Source of the DNA: Paraburkholderia rhizosphaerae
Lineage (GTDB): Bacteria > Pseudomonadota > Gammaproteobacteria > Burkholderiales > Burkholderiaceae
NCBI RefSeq assembly: GCF_004366595.1
Contig: NZ_SORE01000025.1
Span: 1 to 64,000 of the forward strand
Direction: 5' to 3'
Length of the DNA: 64,000 nt
Shown: positions 51,872 to 60,962 of the stretch, one piece after another
How the letters are laid out: every line of letters begins with the position of its first letter
Numbering within the stretch: position 1 is the stretch's first letter
The notes under the pieces: generated by a model
The model's database searches: none
Told to the model about the DNA's origin: nothing
What the model saw: the letters and a program-made list of their open reading frames with translations, nothing else
Position numbers and translations under genes: made by a program

Positions 51872-53041
51872 ATGCAATCATCACAACACGCGTCCTCGTC
51901 AGACGCTTCCGAAGCCCTCGTCGCGACGCGCGGCTCGCGCCGCTCGTTCGCGACGAACTGGCTCGATCGTCAGGCTCGCTATGTGTTCGTGCTGCCGACT
52001 GTGCTGCTTATTCTCGCGTTCTCGGTTTTTCCGCTGGTCGCATCCGCGTATCTGTCGTTGACACGGTTTGAGCTAGGCGAGGGCGGCTATGGATTGAAAT
52101 TCATCGGATTGCTGAACTACAAGCGCCTTTTCGTCGGCACGCATCAGTTTCACTTTGTTGGCGTGTTTCATCCGGTGGGCGTCATCAGCCTCACGGTAAT
52201 CGCGCTGACGGTGTTGCTGATCGGCTGGTGGCTGGTGCGCTATCTGATGAGTGCGCGCCGCTCGGTGATCGGCGTCCTCGGCCGCCTGATCGCCGCAGCG
52301 GCGTTATTGACGGTGATCTGGCTCGCGGCCGTCACGATCGGTTCCAGCGGCCAGCCCGGCACGCTGACGGTCACGCTGTTTTATGTGGTGCTCGGCGTCG
52401 CGTTGCAGTTCTCGATCGGCCTCGGCCTCGCGATGCTATGCACGTTACCGCTCAAAGGCAATCGATTTTTTCGCATCCTGTTTTTCCTGCCGCTGATGGT
52501 GACGCCAGTCGGCATTGCATACATGTTCCGGATGATGGCCGACACCTCGGTCGGCCCGCTCGCGCCGTTCTGGTCGCTGATCGGCCTCGGACAGATCGCG
52601 TGGGCCGCGGACCCATGGCTCGCCCGCGCAGTGGTGGTAATCGGCGACACCTGGCAGTGGGTGCCGTTCATGTTCCTTGTGCTGCTCGCGGCGCTCGAAG
52701 GCACGTCGCGCGATCAGATCGAAGCCGCGCAGCTCGATGGTGCGTCGAGCTGGAGAATCTTCCGCGACGTCGTCTGGCCGTCGATTGCGCCGGTCGCCGC
52801 GAGTGCGGTGCTGATCCGCCTGATCGAAGCGTTCAAGATCGTCGACTTGCCGAACGTGCTGACCAACGGCGGCCCCGGCATCGCGACCGAATCGATGACG
52901 CTGCACGCGTTTATCGAATGGCGCACGCTGAATCTCGGCGGCGCGTCGGCGGTCGCATACATGCTGTTCTTCGTATCGACGATCGCCTGCGTGTCGTTCT
53001 TTCAACTGGTCGTGAGGCGTGCGAGAGGGCAGCGGACATGA
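51872..53041 (+). CDS. ABC sugar transporter permease, MalF/UgpA type with extra helix pair
   Basis: A 389-residue inner-membrane permease. The first helix (about 36-60) and the last five (about 165-380) follow the usual type, including the cytoplasmic EAA loop IEAAQLDGASSWRIFRDVVWPSIAP. Between the YKRLF segment and the second standard helix lie about 65 additional residues (about 96-160) with two predicted helices (VGVISLTVIALTVLLIGWWL and VLGRLIAAAALLTVIWLAAV). The start 51872 is the first ATG. It overlaps the next permease by 4 bp. Confidence 0.86.
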   Translation: MQSSQHASSSDASEALVATRGSRRSFATNWLDRQARYVFVLPTVLLILAFSVFPLVASAYLSLTRFELGEGGYGLKFIGLLNYKRLFVGTHQFHFVGVFHPVGVISLTVIALTVLLIGWWLVRYLMSARRSVIGVLGRLIAAAALLTVIWLAAVTIGSSGQPGTLTVTLFYVVLGVALQFSIGLGLAMLCTLPLKGNRFFRILFFLPLMVTPVGIAYMFRMMADTSVGPLAPFWSLIGLGQIAWAADPWLARAVVVIGDTWQWVPFMFLVLLAALEGTSRDQIEAAQLDGASSWRIFRDVVWPSIAPVAASAVLIRLIEAFKIVDLPNVLTNGGPGIATESMTLHAFIEWRTLNLGGASAVAYMLFFVSTIACVSFFQLVVRRARGQRT

Positions 53042-54087
53042 CGTCGAAAACCACCGGATTCAAGCGTCTGTTCGTGCCGGCACGTCTCGACGCAATCCCA
53101 CCCGGCACGAGAGCGATCGCGTACGCGCTGCTCGGGCTATGGTCGCTCGTCGTGCTGTTCCCGCTGTACTGGATGGCGATCACGTCGTTCAAGCTGCCGA
53201 TCGACGTGTCGAATGGCCCGGTGTATTTGCCGTTCGTCGATTTCAAACCGAGCCTCGACGCGTGGCATTACATTTTCGTCGACCTCGGCCCCGACACGTT
53301 TCGCCCGTATCTGAACTCGCTGATCGTCGCGATCTGCAGCACGGCGGCCGCGGTATTTCTGGGTTCGATGGCCGCGTATGCGCTTGCGCGGATCGAGTAC
53401 CGGCCACCGCTCGCGGCGATCGGTATCGGCGTGCTGCTGCTTGCGGTGCTGAGCGCCGCGGTCGCATGGGGCGGTGTCGACCTGCGGATCGCCGTGGCGG
53501 TGGCCATCGCGTTGTTCTTCTTGCTGCTCAGGCCGGTGATGCGCCGCGCGCGACGGCACATGAACAACGACGACATTCTGTTCTGGATGGTCTCGCAGCG
53601 CATTCTGCCGCCGGTTGTCACCGTTATTCCGATCTATCTGACGTTCAAGACGGTCGGCCTGCTCGATACGCATCTCGCGTTGATCATCACCTACGCGACG
53701 TCGAATGTGCCGATCGTCGTGTGGCTGATGTACGACTTTTTCACCGGTGTGCCGAAGGAAATCGAGGAGAGCGCGCAGATCGACGGCGCGACGCGCTTTT
53801 CGATTCTGTTCGGCATCGTGTTTCCGCTGGTGGCGCCAGGGCTCGTCGCGACCGGTCTGCTGGTGCTGATTCTCGCGTGGAACGAATACCTGTTCGCGCT
53901 CTTTCTGACAACCGCCAACGCACAGACGCTGCCGCTGCTGGTTGCCGCGCAGAACGCAACGCGTGGACCGCAGTGGTGGAACATGTCGGTGCTGATCCTG
54001 ATCATGATCGCACCGGTGATGGTGCTTACGCTGACGTTGCAGCGCTTTATCGTGAAGGGCATTCTTGTGGGAGCCGTGAAAGGATGA
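53038..54087 (+). CDS. ABC sugar transporter permease, MalG/UgpE type with extra helix pair
   Basis: A 349-residue inner-membrane permease. The first helix (about 28-48), YLPFVDFKPSLDAWHYIF and the EAA loop EIEESAQIDGATRFSILFGIVFPLVAPGL are typical. After YALARIEYRPPLA there is an insert of about 55 residues (about 125-180) with two predicted helices and a basic loop (RPVMRRARRHMNNDD), before the usual MVSQRILPPVVTVIPIYLTF. The ATG overlaps the preceding stop, and the ATPase gene overlaps its own stop, so the importer is translationally coupled. Confidence 0.86.
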   Translation: MTSKTTGFKRLFVPARLDAIPPGTRAIAYALLGLWSLVVLFPLYWMAITSFKLPIDVSNGPVYLPFVDFKPSLDAWHYIFVDLGPDTFRPYLNSLIVAICSTAAAVFLGSMAAYALARIEYRPPLAAIGIGVLLLAVLSAAVAWGGVDLRIAVAVAIALFFLLLRPVMRRARRHMNNDDILFWMVSQRILPPVVTVIPIYLTFKTVGLLDTHLALIITYATSNVPIVVWLMYDFFTGVPKEIEESAQIDGATRFSILFGIVFPLVAPGLVATGLLVLILAWNEYLFALFLTTANAQTLPLLVAAQNATRGPQWWNMSVLILIMIAPVMVLTLTLQRFIVKGILVGAVKG

Positions 54088-55184
54088 ACGACAGGATCAA
54101 CGACCTACCCACGCCCGCGCGGCAACATTCGAAGAGCGTGTCGCTGCGCAACGTCAGCAAGGATTTCGGCGAAACGCGCGTGCTGCATGACCTGTCGCTC
54201 GATGTACGCGCCGGCGAGTTTCTGGTGCTGCTCGGCGAATCGGGCTGCGGCAAGACTACGGCACTGCGCATCGTTGCCGGGCTCGAGTCGGCGACCGAAG
54301 GCACCGTGCATGTCGGCGAGCGCGACGTCACGCAGCAACTGCCGCGCGATCGAGACGTGGCGATGGTGTTCCAGTCGTACGCGCTGTATCCGCACAAGAC
54401 GGTGTTCGAAAACATCGCGTACCCGCTGATCGTGCGCAAGCATCCGAAAGCGCAGATCGAAGCGGCGGTGCGCGACGTTGCCGCCAGCGTGCATCTGGAA
54501 CCGATGCTCGAACGCTATCCGCGTCAGCTGTCCGGCGGCCAGCGGCAGCGGGTTGCACTCGCGCGCGCGATCGTGCGGCGTCCCGCTGCGTTCCTGATGG
54601 ACGAGCCGCTGTCGAACCTCGATGCGAAGCTGCGCGGCCATATGCGCGCCGAGTTGAAGCATATGCAGCACGAACTCGACATCACGACCATCTACGTCAC
54701 GCATGATCAGATCGAAGCGATGACGCTCGCGCATCGTGTCGCGCTGATCGATAAAGGTGTGTTGCAGCAGCTCGATACGCCTGCACGGATCTACTCGGAG
54801 CCGGCTAACCTGTTCGTTGCCGGCTTTATCGGCTCGCCGCCGATGAATTTTCTGCGCGGCACGCTCGCCGATGGCCGCTTCGATGCCGAAGGGATCACGT
54901 TTGCCACCGGCGTCAGATATAACGGCGCGGCAACGTTAGGCGTACGGCCCGAAGAATGTTCGCTGGTCGCGGCCGGAGACGGCGTCGGCCGCGGGCGGAT
55001 ATATTCGGTCGAACTGATTGGCGATCACTCGCTCGTTACGCTGAATATCGGCGAGCAACCGGTGGTCGTGAAAGTATCGAACATGTTCGCCGGTGAGATC
55101 GGTGCGGAAGTCGGCCTGAAGCTGAACGCCGAGCGCGTGTATCTGTTCGATCGGGAGTCGGGCGCGCGTATCGGCCGCGCGTGA
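54084..55184 (+). CDS. ABC sugar transporter ATP-binding protein (MalK/UgpC family)
   Basis: A 366-residue ATPase. GESGCGKTT (Walker A), QSYALYPHKTVFENIAYPL (Q-loop), LSGGQRQRVALARAI (signature), FLMDEPLSNLD (Walker B) and YVTHDQIEAMTLA (H-loop) occur in order. A TOBE/OB regulatory domain follows from about residue 235 (ARIYSEPANLFVAGFIGSPPMNF, LGVRPEEC). The start at ATG 54084 overlaps the preceding permease by 4 bp. A sugar linked to L-fucose or L-fuconate is the likely cargo, judging by fucD. Confidence 0.92.
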   Translation: MNDRINDLPTPARQHSKSVSLRNVSKDFGETRVLHDLSLDVRAGEFLVLLGESGCGKTTALRIVAGLESATEGTVHVGERDVTQQLPRDRDVAMVFQSYALYPHKTVFENIAYPLIVRKHPKAQIEAAVRDVAASVHLEPMLERYPRQLSGGQRQRVALARAIVRRPAAFLMDEPLSNLDAKLRGHMRAELKHMQHELDITTIYVTHDQIEAMTLAHRVALIDKGVLQQLDTPARIYSEPANLFVAGFIGSPPMNFLRGTLADGRFDAEGITFATGVRYNGAATLGVRPEECSLVAAGDGVGRGRIYSVELIGDHSLVTLNIGEQPVVVKVSNMFAGEIGAEVGLKLNAERVYLFDRESGARIGRA

Positions 55185-55483
55185 AGCGGCTCTTTCGAGG
55201 TTCGTTCATGCCCGCCGCTGATGCGGCGCGGCACGTTTTGCGGACCCGCAGCGCTGCATGACACGACGCGGCGCTTCGGCCCATGAAGCGTCGGTTCGCA
55301 TCGAGCCGAATGCGCTGTCCATTTCCCGCTTAACCATCGAGTCGGGTTCGACGCGGCCCAACCGTGTGCGAGTTTCCGCGAAGGAATAACACCTTGTGCC
55401 CGCGTGTTGTGACAGGCGAGTCGCGCCGCGTGTCGACGTTATGTCTACATGGCGCTTTTTGCTTGGCATAACAGGACACGAAA
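55185..55483. other. Gap between the ABC operon and the patatin gene
   Basis: About 300 bp. I see no gene, no clear terminator for the importer operon, and only a small GCCGCTGATGCGGC hairpin near 55216. Confidence 0.4.
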
Positions 55484-57199
55484 ATGGCAGAGCGGCCATC
55501 GGCACACACGGCACACACAATCGTCTACCACACGCTTCGCGCACGGATACCCAACCTGCGACGCTGTTTGCTTACACGCGCGCGGCGCGGCGCTGGCGTG
55601 CTGTTCGCCATCGCCGTTGCAGCGATGCTGACTGCGTGCAGCGGCTATGAGTTCACGCCCGGCGCGCCAAGCACGTATCTCAGCAACACCGCGGTAGCCG
55701 ACGCGCCTGCATCGCGGCCGCTGGTCGGCGTCGCGATTTCCGGCGGCGGCAACCGGTCCGCGCTATTTGCGTCGTATGTGCTCGAGCTGCTAGGCAGTCT
55801 GCCTGTCGCCGCACCGGCGGGCACCGATTCGGCAGGGCAGCCGATCAGCTTCCTCGATACCGTCGATCATATTTCGAGCGTGTCCGGCGGCAGTTTTGCC
55901 GCGTCGTACTTCAGCATGAAGGGCATCGGCCACTACAGCGAGATGCTCACCGGCAGTACGATCCCAACGCCCTATGCACAGTTTTTCGACGATTTTCATC
56001 AACAGATGAACTTCAATTGGGAAGCGGCGCTGTTCGGTTTCAAGATCGTCATGTTAGGTTCGAACGCGGACGGCCTCGCGAGGGCAATCGACACACAGTA
56101 TCTGCACGGCGCGACTTTCGCCGATCTCGACAAACGCGAGGCGTCGGGCGCGAGTCCGTATCTGATTCTGAACGCGACGCACTACGATACCGGCCGCCGT
56201 TTCGTGATGACGACGATCCCGAGCGCCGCATTCTGCCTGAATACCGAGAAATTCCTGCTTGATGTCGTCTACGCACCGACCGGGCAAACAGAGCACGTCG
56301 ACGACATGCACGAGGCGCAATTGAGCAAGTGCGATCGCAGCGATGCGCTGACGCCTGAAGGCTTCGACAACTTCTGGAACCCCAGGCAGCAGTCGGTGCC
56401 GAGCGCCGACATGCCGCTGGCGCGCGCGGTCGCGACATCGGGTGCGTTCCCGCTGGTGGTGGGGCCGATCGCTTATCGGGTGAGCGGCGACCATGAGTTG
56501 CTGCATCTGATCGATGGCGGCGTCGCCGATAACAGCGGCATCGAATCGCTGTCGCAACTGTTCCTGCGCGATCTGCTGAAGACGCGTTCGCACCGCGACC
56601 TGATCATCTCGCTCGACGCATCGCTGCCGTTCAATGCATACGGCGCGACGATCGCCGGCGACAAGTCGCCGCTGTCCGCCTTTATCGACGACCCGACACG
56701 CGTGTCCGACATTCAGGAAGTGCGTGCGTCGCTGTATCGGCAGGACCTATGGAATGTGACGACCTACGCGGCGCGCACGATGAAGCGCTCGAGTAGCGCG
56801 ATTACGCGGCTCGATATTGTCGGACTGAAGCCGGACGATCTGAATGTCAGCTCGCTGCGCATCGACACGCCCGAATGCCATGCACACTACGACGACAAGA
56901 AAGCCGTGACTACGGCGGCACGCGATATTCCGACCCGGTATCACCTGGACGCCTGCGATGCGCAACTGGTGCGCATCGCGGCGTGCTGGAGCGTGCATCA
57001 ACATGCGCAGCAAATTCAGCAGTTCTTCGATGCGAGGGCAGGGAACGGGCGCCGTACCAGCGGCGGCTACGGTCAGGATGAAGAAACCAGCGGTCGCAAC
57101 GCCGATGGAGGCCCGAACGGTGACCGTGCCAGTACCGGCATGCTCGAATCGCGGATCAAGCAGATGTGCCCGGAACTGGTCGCCGATCACGCGCTGTGA
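55484..57199 (+). CDS. Patatin-like phospholipase, probable lipoprotein
   Basis: A 571-residue serine lipase. A basic N-terminus of about 38 residues and a hydrophobic stretch lead to the lipobox LTAC (Cys52). The patatin domain starts with the oxyanion loop SGGGNRS (86-92), the nucleophile in SSVSGGSFAASY (Ser134) and the dyad aspartate in LIDGGVADNSGI (about residue 345). The C-terminal 45 residues are Gly/Asn/Asp-rich and look disordered. The long n-region is unusual for a lipoprotein. It is tail to tail with the deaminase-like gene, and the two stops are 25 bp apart. Confidence 0.84.
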   Translation: MAERPSAHTAHTIVYHTLRARIPNLRRCLLTRARRGAGVLFAIAVAAMLTACSGYEFTPGAPSTYLSNTAVADAPASRPLVGVAISGGGNRSALFASYVLELLGSLPVAAPAGTDSAGQPISFLDTVDHISSVSGGSFAASYFSMKGIGHYSEMLTGSTIPTPYAQFFDDFHQQMNFNWEAALFGFKIVMLGSNADGLARAIDTQYLHGATFADLDKREASGASPYLILNATHYDTGRRFVMTTIPSAAFCLNTEKFLLDVVYAPTGQTEHVDDMHEAQLSKCDRSDALTPEGFDNFWNPRQQSVPSADMPLARAVATSGAFPLVVGPIAYRVSGDHELLHLIDGGVADNSGIESLSQLFLRDLLKTRSHRDLIISLDASLPFNAYGATIAGDKSPLSAFIDDPTRVSDIQEVRASLYRQDLWNVTTYAARTMKRSSSAITRLDIVGLKPDDLNVSSLRIDTPECHAHYDDKKAVTTAARDIPTRYHLDACDAQLVRIAACWSVHQHAQQIQQFFDARAGNGRRTSGGYGQDEETSGRNADGGPNGDRASTGMLESRIKQMCPELVADHAL

Positions 57200-57224
57200 G
57201 TCTCGTATGAAGGATAGAGGCCCG

Positions 57225-57695
57225 TCACGGCCTTTGTCGGTCATGCCCCGCGTAACTCGTCGTCTCCTTGTACACAGCGCCGAACGCGTTTTCGACCCAC
57301 AGCGAGCAATTCGCGCAGGGCGCCGCGATGATGCCCAGCCTGTTGAACGACACGAGCGTGTAATGGCGCGGATTGCGTCCCCGGCCCATCAGTTCGAGCC
57401 AGATGTGGGCTTCCGAGCAAACGCTATACGGACGATTTGCCGGGCCGGGCACCTGCAATGAGCGCCACGGTGCCTTTGGCTCGAATAGCTGCAAATATTG
57501 CGGATAAGGCTTTGTCGGATCGACCGTGCCATCCGGCGGCGCGATGCCGCCGCTCATCGCGAATACCTTGAGCTTCGCATCGCTGCTGATGGCGAGCGAC
57601 ATCATCCGGTTGTCGGTGTTCTTGTCGCGGGTGCTGATTGCGTATTCGTTGGCGGCTGCCTTGATCTGATGGATAGTCAGCGAGTTCTTGGTCAT
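57225..57695 (-). CDS. Small protein with zinc-deaminase fold signatures (CxE ... PCxxC)
   Basis: A 156-residue protein without signal peptide or membrane helix. VCSEAHIWLEL (residues 92-102) and AAPCANCSLWVENAF (125-139) reproduce the two zinc motifs of the cytidine-deaminase superfamily: Cys93 and Cys127/Cys130 as ligands, Glu95 as proton carrier, with Cys in place of the first His as in several bacterial toxin-type deaminases. LAISSDAKLKVFAM and RHYTLVSFNRLGII give the strands before each motif. The ATG at 57693-57695 is preferred; one at 57741-57743 would add 16 residues. Neither has a clear ribosome binding site. The substrate is unknown. Confidence 0.6.
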   Translation of the reverse strand: MTKNSLTIHQIKAAANEYAISTRDKNTDNRMMSLAISSDAKLKVFAMSGGIAPPDGTVDPTKPYPQYLQLFEPKAPWRSLQVPGPANRPYSVCSEAHIWLELMGRGRNPRHYTLVSFNRLGIIAAPCANCSLWVENAFGAVYKETTSYAGHDRQRP

Positions 57696-57817
57696 GGCGT
57701 TGGAATGAAGCCTGGAGGGCGGGCACACATTGCTATTGTTCATTCAACATCTGACCCAGGTGCATTATTCCAGGCTTCGACGCATATCCCGGGCCGCCAC
57801 ACGATCGTCGCTTCGCT

Positions 57818-57852
57818 AAAAAAAGGGCGTGCCACCCTTCGATGGCACGCCC
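57818..57852 (-). terminator. Rho-independent terminator of the RND efflux operon
   Basis: GGGCGTGCCA (57825-57834) pairs with TGGCACGCCC (57843-57852), with an 8-nt loop. On the minus strand it is followed by seven Ts (complement of 57818-57824). It lies 22 bp after the RND gene. Confidence 0.9.
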
Positions 57853-57874
57853 CGCACTTTTGAAGCCTGGCGGC

Positions 57875-60800
57875 TCAGACCGTCTGCGCGGCTCCCGGAT
57901 CGTTGCGATCTCCGCGTCGATCCCGATGGTGATCCGCGCCGATAAACATGTACATCGCCGGCACGACGAACAGCGTAAACAACGTGCCGATCGACAGCCC
58001 GGTGAAAATCACCAGACCCATCGCGTTGCGGCCCGCCGCGCCCGCACCCGATGCGATCACCAGCGGCAGCACGCCGAACACCATCGCCGCGGTGGTCATC
58101 AGAATCGGCCGCAAACGCACCGCCGCCGCTTCTTCAAGCGCCTCGCGCTTCGATTTTCCGGCGCGCTGCAACTGGTTCGCGAACTGCACGATCAGAATGC
58201 CGTGCTTGCTGACGAGCCCCATCAGCGTAACCAGTCCGACCTGCGTATAGATGTTGAGCGTCGATAGTCCGATGTTGATAAAGATCAGCGCGCCGAACAG
58301 CGCCATCGGCACCGATATCAGAATCACGATCGGATCGCGGAAACTTTCGAACTGCGCGGCCAGCGCGAGGAACACGATAATCGTAGCGAACAGCAGCGTG
58401 ACGGCGAACCCGCCGGACTCCTGCACGAACTGCCGCGAGAGCCCGGAAAAGTCTGCCGTATAGCCGGACGGCGCCGCTTCGACGGTCGCCTGGCGCAGGA
58501 AGTCGAGCACCTGGTTTTGCGACACGCCCGGCACGACGACGCCGGAAATCGTCGCCGAATTCAGCTGCTGGAAGTGGTTGATCGACTCTGGCACGACCTG
58601 CTGCTTCAGATGCGTGACGGTCGACGCCGGAATGACGCTGCCGTCCGGCGTGCGCAGATAGTAGTCGAGCACCTGCGACGGATTCAGACGGTCGGTTTGC
58701 AGCACTTGCGGAATCACCTTGTACGAGCGGCCCGCGATCGAGAAGTAGTTCACGTAGTTGCCGCCCAACGCCGCGCCGAGCGCGGCGCCGACGTCCGCTT
58801 GCGTCATGCCGAGCGACGCGACCTTGTCGCGGTCGACGAGCAAAACGCTCTCGGGCTTGTCGAGCTTCAGGTCGCTGTCGACGTAGAAGAACATCCCGCT
58901 CTGGTATGCCTTCGCGAGCACCGCCTGCGCGACTTCGTTCAGGTTTTCGAACGGCTCGGTGGTCGTGATCACGAACTGCACCGGCAAGCCCTGCGCGCCG
59001 GGCAGCGGCGGGAACTGGAACGCGGCCACGCGCGCGCCGGCGATGCTATTCCACTTCTGCTGCAGTTCCTGCTGAAGCTGCGTCGCGCCTTTCTTGCGCT
59101 TATCCCATGTCTTGAACAGCACGCCGCCAATGCCCTGGTTAAGCGTCGGTGCGCCGGTCAGCTGGAACATCTGCGAGTACTCAGGCATCTGCTTTGAAAT
59201 ATCGAATACCTGGTCCGCGTACATCTGCATCTGCTGAATCGTCGCGTTCGGCGGTCCCTGGATTTGCGACAGCACGATGCCCTGGTCTTCCTGCGGCGCG
59301 AGCTCCGACTGCGACGTCATGAACAGGTACACGGTGCCGCCAAGCAGCAGCACACCCATCACGATAAACACCTGCCACGTATCGAGCGTCGCATGCAGCA
59401 GGCGCGCATAGCCGCGGTGCACGCGATCGAACTGGCGGTCGACGAAACGCACGAAGCGATTCGACTCCTGCTCGGCGGTGAAAAAACGCGAGCACATCAT
59501 CGGCGAAAGTGTCAGCGCGACGATGCCCGATACGGTCACCGCACCTGCCAGCGTGAACGCGAATTCGGTGAAGAGCGCGCCGGTCAGGCCGCCCTGAAAG
59601 CCGATCGGCACGTACACGGCGATCAGCACCACGGTCATCGCGAGGATCGGCCCACCGAGTTCGCGCGCGGCGATCAGCGCGGCCTCATACGGCGAGCGGC
59701 CTTCTTCCTTCATATGCCGGTCGACATTTTCAACGACGATAATCGCGTCGTCGACGACAAGGCCGATTGCGAGCACCAGTGCGAGCAGCGTCAGCAGGTT
59801 GATCGAGTAGCCGAGCAACTGCATCACGAAGAACGTGCCGATCAGCGACAGCGGCATTGCGATCAGTGGAACGATCACCGCGCGCAAGCTGCCGATAAAC
59901 AGGAAAATCACGACCGTGACGATCAGCAGCGCCTCGACGAGCGTCTTGATCACTTCCTCGATCGACGTGTTCACGAAGTCGGTCGCATCGTAGACGATAT
60001 CGCCGGTCATGCCGGTCGGGAACTGTGACTGCAAGCCGGGAAACGCGGTGCGCACGCGTTTTGCGACATCGAGAATATTCGCGTCCGGCGCGACCTTGAT
60101 ACCGATAAACACCGAGCGCTTGCCGGAAAACGCGACGTTGAAGTCGTAGCTGTCCGCGCCGAGCACGACATTCGCGACGTCTTCGAGCCGTACGATCGCG
60201 GTGCCTTTCTGCTTGACCACAAGCTTTTTGAAGTCATCGACGGAATGCAGGTCGGTGCCCGCATTCAGGTCGACGGTGACCATCTGCCCCTTGGTCGTGC
60301 CGAGCGTGGCCAGATAGTTGTTATTGCCGAGCGCGGCGTACACGTCCTGCGCAGTGACGTTATGCGCGGCGAGCCGCGCCGAATCGAGCCATGCACGCAG
60401 CGCGAATTGCCGGCCGCCGAGAATTTCGGCGGTTTGCACGCCTTCGATCGAATCGAGCTTTGGCTTCACGACGCGCAGCAGATAGTCGGTGACGTTATTG
60501 CTCGGCAGTACGCTGCTGTAAAAGCCCATGTACATCGCGTCAGTCGTTTCACCGGTCTGCACGGTTAGCACCGGCTGCTGCGCCTGCGGCGGCAACTGGT
60601 TGCGCACTGACGCGATCTGCGTGTTGATTTCGGTCAACGCGCGGTTCGAGTCGTAGTTCAGGCGCAGCGTGACGGTGATCGTCGATACACCGGTCGTGCT
60701 GGTCGACGACATATAGTCGATGCCTTGCGCCTGCGCGATCGCCGATTCGAGCGGCTGCGTAATAAAGCCGGCAATGGTGTCGGCGCTCGCACCGTAGTAC

Positions 60801-60949
60801 GCGGTCATCACGGTGACCACCGCGTTTTCGGTCTTCGGATATTCACGGACCTTCAGCGCGATCAGCGCACGCGCGCCAAGCACGAGAATCAGCAGACTGA
60901 CGACGGCCGCGAGTACTGGCCGCTTGATAAAGATGTCGGTAAAGTTCAT
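57875..60949 (-). CDS. RND multidrug efflux pump, inner-membrane permease
   Basis: A 1024-residue proton-driven exporter of the AcrB/MexB type. It has twelve helices in two halves with large periplasmic loops after helices 1 and 7. The proton-relay aspartates are in LAIGLVVDDAIIVVENVDRH (helix 4). FIKRPVLAAVVSLLI at the start, FVNTSIEEVIKTLVEALLIV and VGLVTLMGLVSKHGILIVQFANQLQ are family marks. The C-terminal tail is His/Arg/Asp-rich. It is the third gene of its operon, 13 bp after the adaptor gene. Confidence 0.95.
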   Translation of the reverse strand: MNFTDIFIKRPVLAAVVSLLILVLGARALIALKVREYPKTENAVVTVMTAYYGASADTIAGFITQPLESAIAQAQGIDYMSSTSTTGVSTITVTLRLNYDSNRALTEINTQIASVRNQLPPQAQQPVLTVQTGETTDAMYMGFYSSVLPSNNVTDYLLRVVKPKLDSIEGVQTAEILGGRQFALRAWLDSARLAAHNVTAQDVYAALGNNNYLATLGTTKGQMVTVDLNAGTDLHSVDDFKKLVVKQKGTAIVRLEDVANVVLGADSYDFNVAFSGKRSVFIGIKVAPDANILDVAKRVRTAFPGLQSQFPTGMTGDIVYDATDFVNTSIEEVIKTLVEALLIVTVVIFLFIGSLRAVIVPLIAMPLSLIGTFFVMQLLGYSINLLTLLALVLAIGLVVDDAIIVVENVDRHMKEEGRSPYEAALIAARELGGPILAMTVVLIAVYVPIGFQGGLTGALFTEFAFTLAGAVTVSGIVALTLSPMMCSRFFTAEQESNRFVRFVDRQFDRVHRGYARLLHATLDTWQVFIVMGVLLLGGTVYLFMTSQSELAPQEDQGIVLSQIQGPPNATIQQMQMYADQVFDISKQMPEYSQMFQLTGAPTLNQGIGGVLFKTWDKRKKGATQLQQELQQKWNSIAGARVAAFQFPPLPGAQGLPVQFVITTTEPFENLNEVAQAVLAKAYQSGMFFYVDSDLKLDKPESVLLVDRDKVASLGMTQADVGAALGAALGGNYVNYFSIAGRSYKVIPQVLQTDRLNPSQVLDYYLRTPDGSVIPASTVTHLKQQVVPESINHFQQLNSATISGVVVPGVSQNQVLDFLRQATVEAAPSGYTADFSGLSRQFVQESGGFAVTLLFATIIVFLALAAQFESFRDPIVILISVPMALFGALIFINIGLSTLNIYTQVGLVTLMGLVSKHGILIVQFANQLQRAGKSKREALEEAAAVRLRPILMTTAAMVFGVLPLVIASGAGAAGRNAMGLVIFTGLSIGTLFTLFVVPAMYMFIGADHHRDRRGDRNDPGAAQTV

Positions 60950-60962
60950 AGTGCGCGGCCCC

